A stretch of DNA of 51,299 nt from Chitinophagaceae bacterium. GTDB lineage: Bacteria; Bacteroidota; Bacteroidia; Chitinophagales; Chitinophagaceae. Under the pieces are notes generated by a model that saw only the letters and a program-made list of their open reading frames with translations, was not told the origin of the DNA and did not search any database. This document shows, in pieces, positions 35,996 to 44,724 of the stretch. Positions within the stretch are counted from its first letter, which is position 1; every line of letters begins with the position of its first letter. The translations under genes were made by a program, and so were the position numbers. The stretch is taken from NCBI GenBank assembly GCA_024643645.1, contig JAHEMN010000010.1, positions 1 to 51,299 on the forward strand, read 5' to 3'.

Positions 35996-37675
35996 ATGGC
36001 GGATAACATGTACGATGCAATTGTAATAGGTTCCGGAATAAGCGGTGGATGGGCTGCAAAAGAATTAACCGAGAGAGGTTTGAAAGTAATTATGCTGGAA
36101 AGAGGACGTAATATTGAACATATAAAAGATTATGTAAATGCAACCAAAGATAGTTGGGAGTTTCCTCACCGTGGTGGCAGAACACAACAAATGATCGAGG
36201 ATTATCCGGTTTTGAAAAGAGATTACCCATTAAATGAAACGGTTCTCGATATGTGGGTAAAAGATAATGAATGCCCCTATACTGAAACAAAACCATTTTC
36301 ATGGTTTCGGGGTTACCATGTTGGAGGCCGGTCTTTAACCTGGGGACGCCAAAGTTATCGTTTGAACAAATGGGATTTTGAAGCCAATTTGAAAGAAGGA
36401 ATTGGGATTGATTGGCCGATCAGATATGAAGATCTTGCTCCATGGTATAGCCATGCTGAAAAGTTTGCAGGTATACAAGGCAGTAAAGAAGGTCTTGATG
36501 TGCTTCCTGATGGTGATTTTATGCCAGCTATGGAAATGAATATTGTTGAAAAGGATGTGGCTAAAAAAATAAAAGATCATTTTAAGGGAAGCCGCCACAT
36601 GTTTATTGGGCGTAGTGCAAATATTACTCAACCACACAATGAAAGAACAAATTGCCAGTATCGCAACCGTTGTTGGCGAGGTTGTCCATTTGGAGGTTAT
36701 TTCAGTACTCAATCTGCTACTTTACCGGCGGCTATGAAAACCGGAAATCTAACACTCCGTCCGTTTTCAATTGTTTCAAAGATCCTTTATGATAAGGATA
36801 CAAAAAAAGCAACGGGAGTTGAAATAGTTGATGCGATGGATAATAAAACGTATGAGTTCAAGTCAAAAATTGTTTTCGTTTGTGCATCAGCTTTTAATTC
36901 TACATGGGTACTTATGAACTCTGCTACCGATATTTGGCCAGATGGATTAGGTAGCAGCAGTGGCGAATTGGGTCATAATGTAATGGATCATCATTTCCGT
37001 TGTGGAGCAGGCGGTAATGTAGAAGGATTTTCTGACAAATATGTTTATGGCAGAAGGCCTACAGGCATTTATATACCACGATTTAGAAATATCTATAATG
37101 ATAAAAGAGATTATCTAAGAGGGTTTGGTTACCAGGGAGGTGCAGGTCGTGGTCGTGGAGTTGAAGTAGCGGAAATGACCATCGGCGCAGATCTTAAAAA
37201 TGCTTTAAGCATACCTGCTGATAATTGGAGTATAGGAATTACTGCTTTTGGAGAAATGTTGCCTTATCATGAAAATAAGATCAGTCTAAATAAAAATGTA
37301 AAAGACAAATGGGGATTACCGGTATTGGACATGGATGTAGAAATAAAAGAGAATGAAAAAAAGATGCGGGTAGACATGATGAATGATGCAAAAGAAATGC
37401 TGGAAGCAGCTGGTGTTAAAGATGTAAATACTTATGATGGTGGTTATGAAGTAGGTATGGGTATACATGAAATGGGAACAGCCAGAATGGGCCGTGATCC
37501 AAAATCATCAGTATTAAATGGTAACAACCAGGTTTGGGATGCTCTCAATGTATTTGTTACAGATGGTGCATGTATGACGAGTGCCTCTTGTGTTAATCCT
37601 TCACTTACTTATATGGCATTAACAGCAAGAGCAGCTGCTTTTGCAGCTGAAGAATTAAAAAAGGGAAATCTTTAA
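35996..37675 (+). CDS. GMC-family FAD sugar dehydrogenase, large subunit
   Basis: This 559-residue flavoprotein has the N-terminal FAD motif AIVIGSGISGGWAAKEL and the GMC C-terminal motifs GIHEMGTARMG and CVNPSLTYMALTARAA. Three cysteines, Cys220, Cys226 and Cys230 (C-x5-C-x3-C), resemble the iron-sulfur-binding cysteines of bacterial FAD glucose/glucoside 3-dehydrogenases. It has no signal peptide. The next gene encodes a Tat-exported gluconate-2-dehydrogenase-subunit-3 partner, with which such large subunits are co-exported (family knowledge). Likely role: oxidising sugars or glycosides, possibly at C3, in the periplasm. Confidence 0.94.
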   Translation: MADNMYDAIVIGSGISGGWAAKELTERGLKVIMLERGRNIEHIKDYVNATKDSWEFPHRGGRTQQMIEDYPVLKRDYPLNETVLDMWVKDNECPYTETKPFSWFRGYHVGGRSLTWGRQSYRLNKWDFEANLKEGIGIDWPIRYEDLAPWYSHAEKFAGIQGSKEGLDVLPDGDFMPAMEMNIVEKDVAKKIKDHFKGSRHMFIGRSANITQPHNERTNCQYRNRCWRGCPFGGYFSTQSATLPAAMKTGNLTLRPFSIVSKILYDKDTKKATGVEIVDAMDNKTYEFKSKIVFVCASAFNSTWVLMNSATDIWPDGLGSSSGELGHNVMDHHFRCGAGGNVEGFSDKYVYGRRPTGIYIPRFRNIYNDKRDYLRGFGYQGGAGRGRGVEVAEMTIGADLKNALSIPADNWSIGITAFGEMLPYHENKISLNKNVKDKWGLPVLDMDVEIKENEKKMRVDMMNDAKEMLEAAGVKDVNTYDGGYEVGMGIHEMGTARMGRDPKSSVLNGNNQVWDALNVFVTDGACMTSASCVNPSLTYMALTARAAAFAAEELKKGNL

Positions 37676-37686
37676 AACTATTTCAA

Positions 37687-38307
37687 ATGAACAGAAGAGA
37701 ACTTTTAAAAATGGTAGCAGTTATTACAGGCGGTGCTGTTGTAGGTGGCGAAGTTTTTTTAACAGGTTGCAAAACTGGTACAAATGCTGAAGTTGGATTT
37801 ACAACTTCTGATATTGCCTTATTGGATGAGATTGGAGAGACAATTATTCCAGCCACAGCAACACCAGGTGCTAAGGCAGCAAAGATTGGAGAGTTTATGC
37901 AAGTAATGGTAAATGATTGTTATACTAAGGAACAACAGGATGCATTTATGAAAGGAATAGACAGAATTGAAGAAGCTTGCAAAAAAGAAAATAGCAAATC
38001 ATTTATGAATTGTACTCCAGAGCAGCGACATAATCTCTTACTAAATCTAGAAAAAGAAGCAAAAGAATTTAATATAATACAAGAAGAAAAAGATAAACCA
38101 ATCCGTGAAGAATTTAAACAAGAAGGAAGACCTTATAATTTTATTGCTTCTCCTAAACACTATTACACAATGATGAAACAATTGACCCTATTAGGCTTCT
38201 TTTCATCTAAAACAGGAATGACTGAAACATTACGTCACTTGCCCGTTCCGGGCAAATATGATGGCACATTCCCATATGTAAAAGGAGATAAAGCCTGGGC
38301 TGAATAA
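37687..38307 (+). CDS. Gluconate 2-dehydrogenase subunit 3-like Tat lipoprotein
   Basis: This 206-residue small subunit has a twin-arginine leader (MNRRELLKMVAVITGGAVVGG) that ends in a lipobox LTGC, with Cys28 as the predicted lipidated residue. The mature part matches the gluconate_2-dh3 family (ALLDEIGETIIPATATPGAKAAKIGEFM). It is 11 bases after the GMC gene. The role inferred from the family is to carry the folded GMC subunit through the Tat pathway and hold it at the membrane. Confidence 0.93.
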   Translation: MNRRELLKMVAVITGGAVVGGEVFLTGCKTGTNAEVGFTTSDIALLDEIGETIIPATATPGAKAAKIGEFMQVMVNDCYTKEQQDAFMKGIDRIEEACKKENSKSFMNCTPEQRHNLLLNLEKEAKEFNIIQEEKDKPIREEFKQEGRPYNFIASPKHYYTMMKQLTLLGFFSSKTGMTETLRHLPVPGKYDGTFPYVKGDKAWAE

Positions 38308-38323
38308 TACTAAACTTAATAAC

Positions 38324-39202
38324 ATGAATTATAACAGAAGAAAATTTATCAAAACATCAGGAAGTATAACAGGAGGATTTATGTTATCAAGCCTGGCTGG
38401 TGTTTCATTATTAGAAACTTGTAATTCAAATAAAACTATGTCTGAATTCGGAATTCAATTGTATACACTTAGAGATGAAATGCCAAAAGATCCGAAAGGT
38501 GTTTTGAAAAAGCTGGCTGGTTTTGGCTATAAACAGATTGAAAGTTATGAAGGTAAAGATGGTATGTTCTGGGGAATGACACCTATGGATTTTAAAAAGT
38601 ATATGGATGATCTGGATATGAAAATTATTGCAAGTCATACTGATATTGCCAAAAACTTTGAACAGAAAGTAGCTGATGCTGCATCGATTGGCATGAAGTA
38701 TTTGATTTGCCCTTGGGTAGGGCCACAAAAAAAATTAGATGATTTTAAAAAGTTTGCAGACACATTCAATGAAAAAGGAAAGATTTGTAAACAAAACGGT
38801 ATCAGGTTTGCCTATCATAATCATGATTATAGCTTTAAAGAACTGGAAGGAGAATTACCGCAGGATGTAATGATGTCAAATACAGATCCTTCACTGGTTG
38901 ATTTTGAAATGGACATATATTGGGTAGTTACAGGAAAACAAGATCCTGAAGCATGGATGAAGAAATATAAAAACCGTTTCCGTCTTTGCCATGTAAAAGA
39001 CCGAAGTAAAACACCCGTAGAAAACAATAGTTTGAATTCTGTTAATCTTGGTACCGGTTCTATTAATTTCAAGGAGATCTTGAAAACTGCAAAAGCGAAT
39101 GGAATGGAATATTTTATAGTTGAGCAGGAAGCATATGCCGGCACTACCCCATTAAAAGCCGTGGAAGCTGATGCTGTTTATATGAAAGGCCTAAACGTAT
39201 AA
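38324..39202 (+). CDS. Exported sugar phosphate isomerase/epimerase-like protein
   Basis: This 292-residue protein starts MNYNRRKFIKTSGSITGGFM, a clear Tat leader, followed by an xylose-isomerase-like TIM barrel. Family segments are FGIQLYTLRDEMPKDPKGVL, RFAYHNHDYSFKELEG and LCHVKDRSKT, with metal-ligand-like Glu, His and Asp. It closes the rightward operon 16 bases after the small-subunit gene. Only three bases separate its stop from that of the convergent SulP gene. It may act on an oxidised sugar in the periplasm; the substrate is unknown. Confidence 0.91.
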   Translation: MNYNRRKFIKTSGSITGGFMLSSLAGVSLLETCNSNKTMSEFGIQLYTLRDEMPKDPKGVLKKLAGFGYKQIESYEGKDGMFWGMTPMDFKKYMDDLDMKIIASHTDIAKNFEQKVADAASIGMKYLICPWVGPQKKLDDFKKFADTFNEKGKICKQNGIRFAYHNHDYSFKELEGELPQDVMMSNTDPSLVDFEMDIYWVVTGKQDPEAWMKKYKNRFRLCHVKDRSKTPVENNSLNSVNLGTGSINFKEILKTAKANGMEYFIVEQEAYAGTTPLKAVEADAVYMKGLNV

Positions 39203-39205
39203 ATA

Positions 39206-41428
39206 TTATTTAGAAGGCATGTTAGTTTTAATAACGATTTGTTTTAGCTTTTCTGCAAAAGATACCATTTGAGAATACTGTTTTAAGCCAGCCAGTTGCA
39301 AATTATCAGTAAATAATAGGATTGCCTCACCATTGCTTTCAAGGTGATGTATCAATTTACTATCTTCAATCAATTCATTAAATTCTTCTGATAAAAATTC
39401 TTTCATCTCTTTTTTATCTTCAACCTTTACAATAAAGTTTTTTGAAAACCCATGAAATAATTCATAATCAATATCCCTGTGTTTCCATAAGCTTAGAATT
39501 CGTTCAGGAAATACTTTCTTCTCAATAGTAAACTTTGGAATCGGGAAAGGAAATTTTATTAAACCCAAAGTTGTCTTAAATTCTTCCTGGAATACATATC
39601 CACCCTCTTCAAATTTAATTTCAACAATCATCCAATCTTTCTTATTACCATCATCAATAGTATTAAAACATTTCTCAATTGGTCTAGTTTTAAAAAAATG
39701 AAATGTTTCAAAGTAATAAATATCATTGCTGGATTCGGTACTGAAGTTCCATTTTTGTCTTTCAGCCATTTCTTTTAGCTTGCTCTGTCTCGTTGTAAGC
39801 CTATTAGATGCGACAGTTGAAATTTTAAGTGCCATTCTATGACTGGAAGAGGAACTATGTTCCTGCAAACCTATAATTCTTACATTTCCTCCTGAGTTTA
39901 TAAAAGATCGTTGAAAATCATGAAAATGCTCTTGTATGGAAAAATCCACCAATTTTGAATCTGAAAAATCAATAACTACATTTTTACCTTCCGGGATTTT
40001 GCTTAATAAATTATCAATTTTGATTGTTGCTAAAAAATTAGCAATACCCTTTATACTTAATATATAAGAACCATCCTCTTTCATTTTTAATGAAGAGCCT
40101 GGCTTGAAGATCATTTTAAAAAACTGAAAAACCGAAACTTTGGCAAGTAAGAAATGTGTAACTAATGCTAATAAAAGACCTCCAAATATGCCAAGTAATA
40201 AATTTGTCATTAAAGTTATGATCAGTGTGCCAATAAAAAAGATCAGCTGTTCAATTCCCTGGCTATAAACTGATTTAAACACTTTGGGAGATGCCAGTTT
40301 AAATCCAGTATAAACTAATAAAATACCTAATGCTGCTAATGGCACTTTCTGAATTAATGGTGCCAGCAATAATATAAATATGATCAGCAAAATTCCATGA
40401 TAAAAGTTTGACCATTTCGTTTTTGCATAATTATGTACATTAACAGTACTTCTGACTATTACATTTATTATAGGGAGACCACCAATTGCACCTGCGGCCA
40501 TAGTACTGATACCTACACCAACCAGGTCTTTGTTCAGGTTTGTTTTTCGCTTATATGGATCTAATTTATCAACCGCTTTTGCACTGGCAAGAGATTCTAT
40601 ACTGGAAATGATCGTAATTGATAAGACTGAGGTCCAGAAAGGTATTGTATTGACTTTTGAAAAATCAGGAAACATAATTGCATCCAGAATATTATCAGGT
40701 ATACTTATCAGTAAGGAGGGGCCAACTTTATAATCCTGATTTAAAAAATGAATAGTATGTGGCTCAAAAAAATTAAATGCATATGCAAATGGTATTGAAA
40801 TAAGTAATACCCATAAAGGTGCAGGAAGAAAGTTGAAAAACTTATAGCTGATCTTTGAATGAAAAATCATTAACAATAACCCGGCAAATGAAATTACAGC
40901 AACAAAGGGATTGATATTTTCAAACTCATGGTAAACATCTAAAAGCGTATTTAAAATATGTTTGTTTTCAATCGGTGTACCGAGTGCATAATGGATTTGT
41001 TTTACAAAAATGATAATACCAATAGCAGCTAAAATACCATGCACAACTGTGCTATGAAATAAATCTGCAAATTTCCCGAATTTTAACAATCCAAGTATTA
41101 CCTGTATAAACCCTGAAACGACTATAGCTGCAAATACATAATTCAATACATGTCCGCTTCCATCATCCATTACTTCTATTGCAGTTAGAATTACAGCAAT
41201 TATTCCGGCAGAAGGCCCATTAATAGCGATATGACTACCACGGAAAAATGTTGTTACTATACCACCAATAATTGAAGAAAGTACACCTGCCATTGGCGAT
41301 ACTCCACAAGCAATTGCTATACCTAAAGCTAAAGGCAATGCAACCAAAGAAACACTTAATGCAGCCAAAAGGTCACTTTGCCAGTTCTCAACTAATCCCT
41401 TAAAACCTTTTTTGGGAATTATCTCCAT
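39206..41428 (-). CDS. SulP-family anion transporter with STAS domain and C-terminal extension
   Basis: This 740-residue protein has an N-terminal SulP membrane domain of ten or more helices. The family motif is visible as VALPLALGIAIACGVSPMAGVLSSIIGG and HIAINGPSAGIIAV (split here for reading). A STAS domain (about 445-555) contains VVIDFSDSKLVDFSIQEHF. About 190 residues of hydrophilic sequence follow that I do not recognise. SulP carriers move sulfate, bicarbonate or related anions; several bacterial ones are bicarbonate transporters. It lies 91 bases downstream of cutC on the same strand. No sulfate-assimilation genes are near, so bicarbonate is at least as likely as sulfate. Confidence 0.92.
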   Translation of the reverse strand: MEIIPKKGFKGLVENWQSDLLAALSVSLVALPLALGIAIACGVSPMAGVLSSIIGGIVTTFFRGSHIAINGPSAGIIAVILTAIEVMDDGSGHVLNYVFAAIVVSGFIQVILGLLKFGKFADLFHSTVVHGILAAIGIIIFVKQIHYALGTPIENKHILNTLLDVYHEFENINPFVAVISFAGLLLMIFHSKISYKFFNFLPAPLWVLLISIPFAYAFNFFEPHTIHFLNQDYKVGPSLLISIPDNILDAIMFPDFSKVNTIPFWTSVLSITIISSIESLASAKAVDKLDPYKRKTNLNKDLVGVGISTMAAGAIGGLPIINVIVRSTVNVHNYAKTKWSNFYHGILLIIFILLLAPLIQKVPLAALGILLVYTGFKLASPKVFKSVYSQGIEQLIFFIGTLIITLMTNLLLGIFGGLLLALVTHFLLAKVSVFQFFKMIFKPGSSLKMKEDGSYILSIKGIANFLATIKIDNLLSKIPEGKNVVIDFSDSKLVDFSIQEHFHDFQRSFINSGGNVRIIGLQEHSSSSSHRMALKISTVASNRLTTRQSKLKEMAERQKWNFSTESSNDIYYFETFHFFKTRPIEKCFNTIDDGNKKDWMIVEIKFEEGGYVFQEEFKTTLGLIKFPFPIPKFTIEKKVFPERILSLWKHRDIDYELFHGFSKNFIVKVEDKKEMKEFLSEEFNELIEDSKLIHHLESNGEAILLFTDNLQLAGLKQYSQMVSFAEKLKQIVIKTNMPSK

Positions 41429-41519
41429 TAAATAAATTATTGTTGGTTTTGTATTTCTTTAAAAACAGATAGCTTAAATATAAGCGATTACGTTGGGATA
41501 TCAGGAAAGAAACAAAAAT

Positions 41520-42260
41520 TTAAAATAGCAATGCCTGACGTAGTAATTTCACTTCATTTATATTAATTGAGTTATTCATATAACTATCTGCGGAGTCTTT
41601 AAAGGACGGGTGTATAAACTCCATTTTACTTTTCACTTTTTCTCTTAATGAGGAATGAAATTCAAGACAACCTGTTTTATCAGCCAATGCTTTAATATTT
41701 TCTTTACGAACTCCACTGCCCGGCATAATAATTATTCTTTCATCAGCAACTTTATTTAATTCAGCAATAAGGTTTATACCATCAGTTACCGTAAGCTGTT
41801 GTCCGGAAGTTAATATTCTTTCACAACCAATTTCAATTAACTGTTCCATTGCTTCAAAAGGTTCTTTACATCTGTCAAAAGCCCTGTGAAATGTAACTCC
41901 CATGGGATAAGCTGCTTCAATTAATGCGGATGTTCTGACTTTATCAATAGTTCCATCGATATTTAATAAACCTATCACAATCCCATCACATCCCAACTGC
42001 TTACAAAGCTTAACATCCTTCATCATGATCTCATACTCCTCTTTAGAATATAAAAAATCGCCTCCTCTTGGTCTGATGATTGGATATAAAGAAATAGCAA
42101 ATGCTTCCCTGCATTGTTTAATTGTTCCAAAAGAGGGTGTAGTTCCACCTTCCGAAAGATTTGCACATAATTCAATTCTATCTGCACCACCTTCAACTGC
42201 ATATTCTGTAGTGGTAAAATCAGAAGTAGCTATTTCAATTATGTATTTATTATCACTCAT
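41520..42260 (-). CDS. cutC: CutC-family TIM-barrel protein
   Basis: This 246-residue protein has the CutC hallmarks GADRIELCANLSEGGTTPS, IRPRGGDFLYS, TFHRAFDRC, ERILTSGQQ and MPGSGV. CutC was named for copper homeostasis in E. coli, but its biochemical activity is unproven and the fold is that of a sugar or phosphate enzyme. Here the gene starts 3 bases after a glycosylasparaginase gene, so translation is probably coupled. That context points toward amino-sugar or glycoprotein metabolism rather than copper. Confidence 0.94.
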   Translation of the reverse strand: MSDNKYIIEIATSDFTTTEYAVEGGADRIELCANLSEGGTTPSFGTIKQCREAFAISLYPIIRPRGGDFLYSKEEYEIMMKDVKLCKQLGCDGIVIGLLNIDGTIDKVRTSALIEAAYPMGVTFHRAFDRCKEPFEAMEQLIEIGCERILTSGQQLTVTDGINLIAELNKVADERIIIMPGSGVRKENIKALADKTGCLEFHSSLREKVKSKMEFIHPSFKDSADSYMNNSININEVKLLRQALLF

Positions 42261-42263
42261 AAA

Positions 42264-43295
42264 CTATTCCATTAAGCTTTTCGATTTTACCAATTCTTCC
42301 TTTTCTCCATTTTTGATTGCATAACTAAATCCTTTATGTATGGCAAATGCTCCCACCTCTCCCCTTTTATTTACAGCAAGAAAAGCAACCTGTATATCTT
42401 TTGCTTTGTCACCTTTTATTTTGACTATTCTTTCTATCGCTTTTTTACATGCTTCTTCAGGTAAAAATCCTTGCCGCATTAATTCAACAACAGTATGCGA
42501 TCCGGCAATACGTATCACATCTTCACCCTGGCCGGTTGCCGTACAGGCTCCTATTTCATTATCAACAAATAATCCTGCTCCAATAATGGGAGAATCGCCA
42601 ATACGTCCCCGCATTTTAAATCCTGCTCCGCTTGTAGTGCAACTGCCACTCAGATTTCCATTTATATCCATGGCAACCATACCAATAGTATCATGATTCC
42701 ATTCTCCGTTATCTAATTTATAAGGAGCAAAAGGTCCATGCCCTTGTTTACTTTCAATATTGATGGCAGGTGGTTTATAGGTAGAGTTCTTTAACCAGTT
42801 ATCATAACTTTTCTGTGCATCTGGGGAAAGCTTTTGTTCTTCCAGTGGAAAACCTTCTGCTACTGCAAATTGCTGTGCTCCAATACCAACAAGCATAACA
42901 TGTGGTGTTTTTTCCATCACTCTTCTGGCAACAGAAATCGGATGTTTTATCCTCTCCAGAAATGCCACACTTCCACAGTTGAAATTTTCATCCATAATGC
43001 AGGCATCCAGTGTAACAAAACCATCACGGTCAGGATTTGCGCCAAGACCAACACAGCAATTTTGCTCTGCTTCTGTAACCATTACTCCTTTTTCAACAGC
43101 ATCAATTGCCTTGCCGCCATTTTTCAAAACCTCCCACGCCGCTTTATTGGCTCTCAATCCGGCATCCCAGGTTGATATTACAAGAGGTTTACCTTTTAAG
43201 GGGGTTAATTTGGATTTACAACCGGATTCTTTATTAAAAGCAAATGACATTGAACCCAAAGCAGAAGCTTGAATGAACTTTCTCCTATTTATCAT
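42264..43295 (-). CDS. Glycosylasparaginase (N4-(beta-N-acetylglucosaminyl)-L-asparaginase)
   Basis: This 343-residue N-terminal-nucleophile hydrolase removes GlcNAc from asparagine of degraded N-glycoproteins. A twin-arginine leader (MINRRKFIQASALG) directs export, as in the secreted Elizabethkingia enzyme. The autocleavage site His201-Asp202|Thr203 (HDTIGM) leaves Thr203 as nucleophile. The substrate-binding RGRIGDSPIIGAG and CTATGQGED motifs are present. The length is normal. cutC follows 3 bases later. A GH20 hexosaminidase and nagB lie about 5-8 kb away, consistent with glycoprotein use. Confidence 0.95.
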   Translation of the reverse strand: MINRRKFIQASALGSMSFAFNKESGCKSKLTPLKGKPLVISTWDAGLRANKAAWEVLKNGGKAIDAVEKGVMVTEAEQNCCVGLGANPDRDGFVTLDACIMDENFNCGSVAFLERIKHPISVARRVMEKTPHVMLVGIGAQQFAVAEGFPLEEQKLSPDAQKSYDNWLKNSTYKPPAINIESKQGHGPFAPYKLDNGEWNHDTIGMVAMDINGNLSGSCTTSGAGFKMRGRIGDSPIIGAGLFVDNEIGACTATGQGEDVIRIAGSHTVVELMRQGFLPEEACKKAIERIVKIKGDKAKDIQVAFLAVNKRGEVGAFAIHKGFSYAIKNGEKEELVKSKSLME

Positions 43296-43380
43296 TGTTT
43301 TTATTTAACTAATCGAAATTAACCGATTCACCTGCAAAAACCATCAGAAAACAGTTTAACAATTTAAATAGAAAATTATT

Positions 43381-43411
43381 TTGATGTTTAAACATTGATT
43401 TTGTACATTTG
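43381..43411 (+). promoter_or_regulatory. Strong Bacteroidota-type promoter of the FMN reductase-pirin operon
   Basis: TTG (43381-43383), a 20-base spacer and TACATTTG (43404-43411) match the full consensus. It lies 16 bases before the ATG at 43428 and shares the exact spacing of the promoter at 11106-11136. Confidence 0.8.
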
Positions 43412-43427
43412 TAAAATAAATTAAAAA

Positions 43428-43985
43428 ATGAAAATTGAAATCCTTTCAGGCAGTCCAAGAATAAACAGCTTAACTAAAAGAGTTGCTTTGCATTTAAAAC
43501 AGTATATCTCAGATACTACTGATCATGAAATTGATATAATTGATATGAAAGATTGGTCAGTTCCCCCTGTTCAATCTGTATGGTCATCGATAGATAAAAC
43601 TCCGGAAAAATTTCAACCTATCGCAGAAAGAATATTTAATGCAGATGCTTATATATTGGTAACACCTGAATACAATGGCAGTTACTCCCCAGCTTTAAAA
43701 AATTTATTAGATCACTTTCCAAAAAGGAATCATACGCCATTTGGAATTGTAACTGCTTCTCCGGGAGCAATGGGTGGAATCAGAGCTTCTCAACAGTTAT
43801 TACAGCTGGTTCCTGCTTTGTTTGGTATAGCATCACCTTATATGCTCATAACTCCTGCAGTTGATAAAAAATTTGATGAAGAAGGTAACTTAATTGATGA
43901 GAGTTTTCAAAATGCAGTTCACAATTTTGTTATTGAATTTCTTTGGTTAGCAGAGAAGATAGTTGAAGAAAAAGTGATCGCTTAA
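43428..43985 (+). CDS. NAD(P)H-dependent FMN reductase
   Basis: This 185-residue flavodoxin-like protein has the FMN-phosphate loop SGSPRINSLTKRVA and the flavin-contacting TPEYNGSYSPALKNLLDH, which define the NADPH-dependent FMN reductase/azoreductase family. It would reduce FMN or quinones and azo compounds in the cytoplasm. It is first in a three-gene operon with two pirins, spaced 11 bases each. The grouping suggests a shared response to oxidised aromatics or redox stress (inference). Confidence 0.94.
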   Translation: MKIEILSGSPRINSLTKRVALHLKQYISDTTDHEIDIIDMKDWSVPPVQSVWSSIDKTPEKFQPIAERIFNADAYILVTPEYNGSYSPALKNLLDHFPKRNHTPFGIVTASPGAMGGIRASQQLLQLVPALFGIASPYMLITPAVDKKFDEEGNLIDESFQNAVHNFVIEFLWLAEKIVEEKVIA

Positions 43986-43996
43986 TATATTTTATC

Positions 43997-44713
43997 ATGA
44001 AATATATCTTACATAAAGCTGATACAAGGGGTCATGCCAATCATGGTTGGTTAGATTCATATCACACTTTTAGTTTTGCCGGATATCATGATCCTGAAAG
44101 GGTTCATTTTGGTGCATTAAGAGTTTTGAATGATGATACTGTTGCCGGCGGAATGGGCTTTGGTACACATCCACATGAAAATATGGAGATCATTTCGATA
44201 CCAACCTCTGGTGATCTGGAACACATTGATGATATGGGAAATAAACAGGTGATCAGCCAGGGAGATGTACAGGTGATGAGTGCTGGTACAGGTATACAAC
44301 ATGGTGAGAAAAATAAAAACCTGAACAAGCCTGTTAAATTTTTCCAGATATGGGTTTTTCCCAATCAGAAAGATGTTACACCCCGTTACGATCAGAAAAG
44401 TTTTTCAGCAGCCGAGAAGCATAATAATTTGTTGACAGTTGTTTCCCCTATAGGTACAAATGATGAAGGTGTTCAGATCCACCAGAATGCATGGTTTAGC
44501 CTTGGTAATTTAGATAAGGATTATGTGACAACTTACGATTTGAAAAAAGAAAAAAATGGCATTTATATATTTGTTATAGAAGGAGAAGTAACTATAAATG
44601 GTGAAAAACTCAATCGAAGAGACGGACTAGGAATTACTGATTCAAAAAAGCTTGAGATAAAAGCAGATACAGATACTGAATTATTAATTATAGAAGTTCC
44701 CTTAAAATTTTAA
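43997..44713 (+). CDS. Pirin-family protein (YhaK-like)
   Basis: This 238-residue bicupin-type pirin starts MKYILHKADTRGHANHGWLDSYHTFSF, close to E. coli YhaK and YhhW. The metal-site residues of the N-terminal cupin are visible in FGTHPHENMEIISI and in AGTGIQHGEKNKN. YhhW-type pirins have quercetin 2,3-dioxygenase activity in vitro; the biological substrate is unsettled. It is the second gene of the operon and is clearly different in sequence from the pirin that follows. Confidence 0.94.
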   Translation: MKYILHKADTRGHANHGWLDSYHTFSFAGYHDPERVHFGALRVLNDDTVAGGMGFGTHPHENMEIISIPTSGDLEHIDDMGNKQVISQGDVQVMSAGTGIQHGEKNKNLNKPVKFFQIWVFPNQKDVTPRYDQKSFSAAEKHNNLLTVVSPIGTNDEGVQIHQNAWFSLGNLDKDYVTTYDLKKEKNGIYIFVIEGEVTINGEKLNRRDGLGITDSKKLEIKADTDTELLIIEVPLKF

Positions 44714-44724
44714 AAGGAACATTT

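Noticed and set aside
41520-42260. CutC as evidence for a copper-resistance locus
   Set aside because: No copper ATPase, multicopper oxidase or CusR-type regulator is nearby, and the gene is coupled to glycosylasparaginase.
42834-43272. Plus-strand open frames opposite the glycosylasparaginase gene
   Set aside because: They lie antisense to a gene with intact catalytic motifs and show no recognisable protein features.
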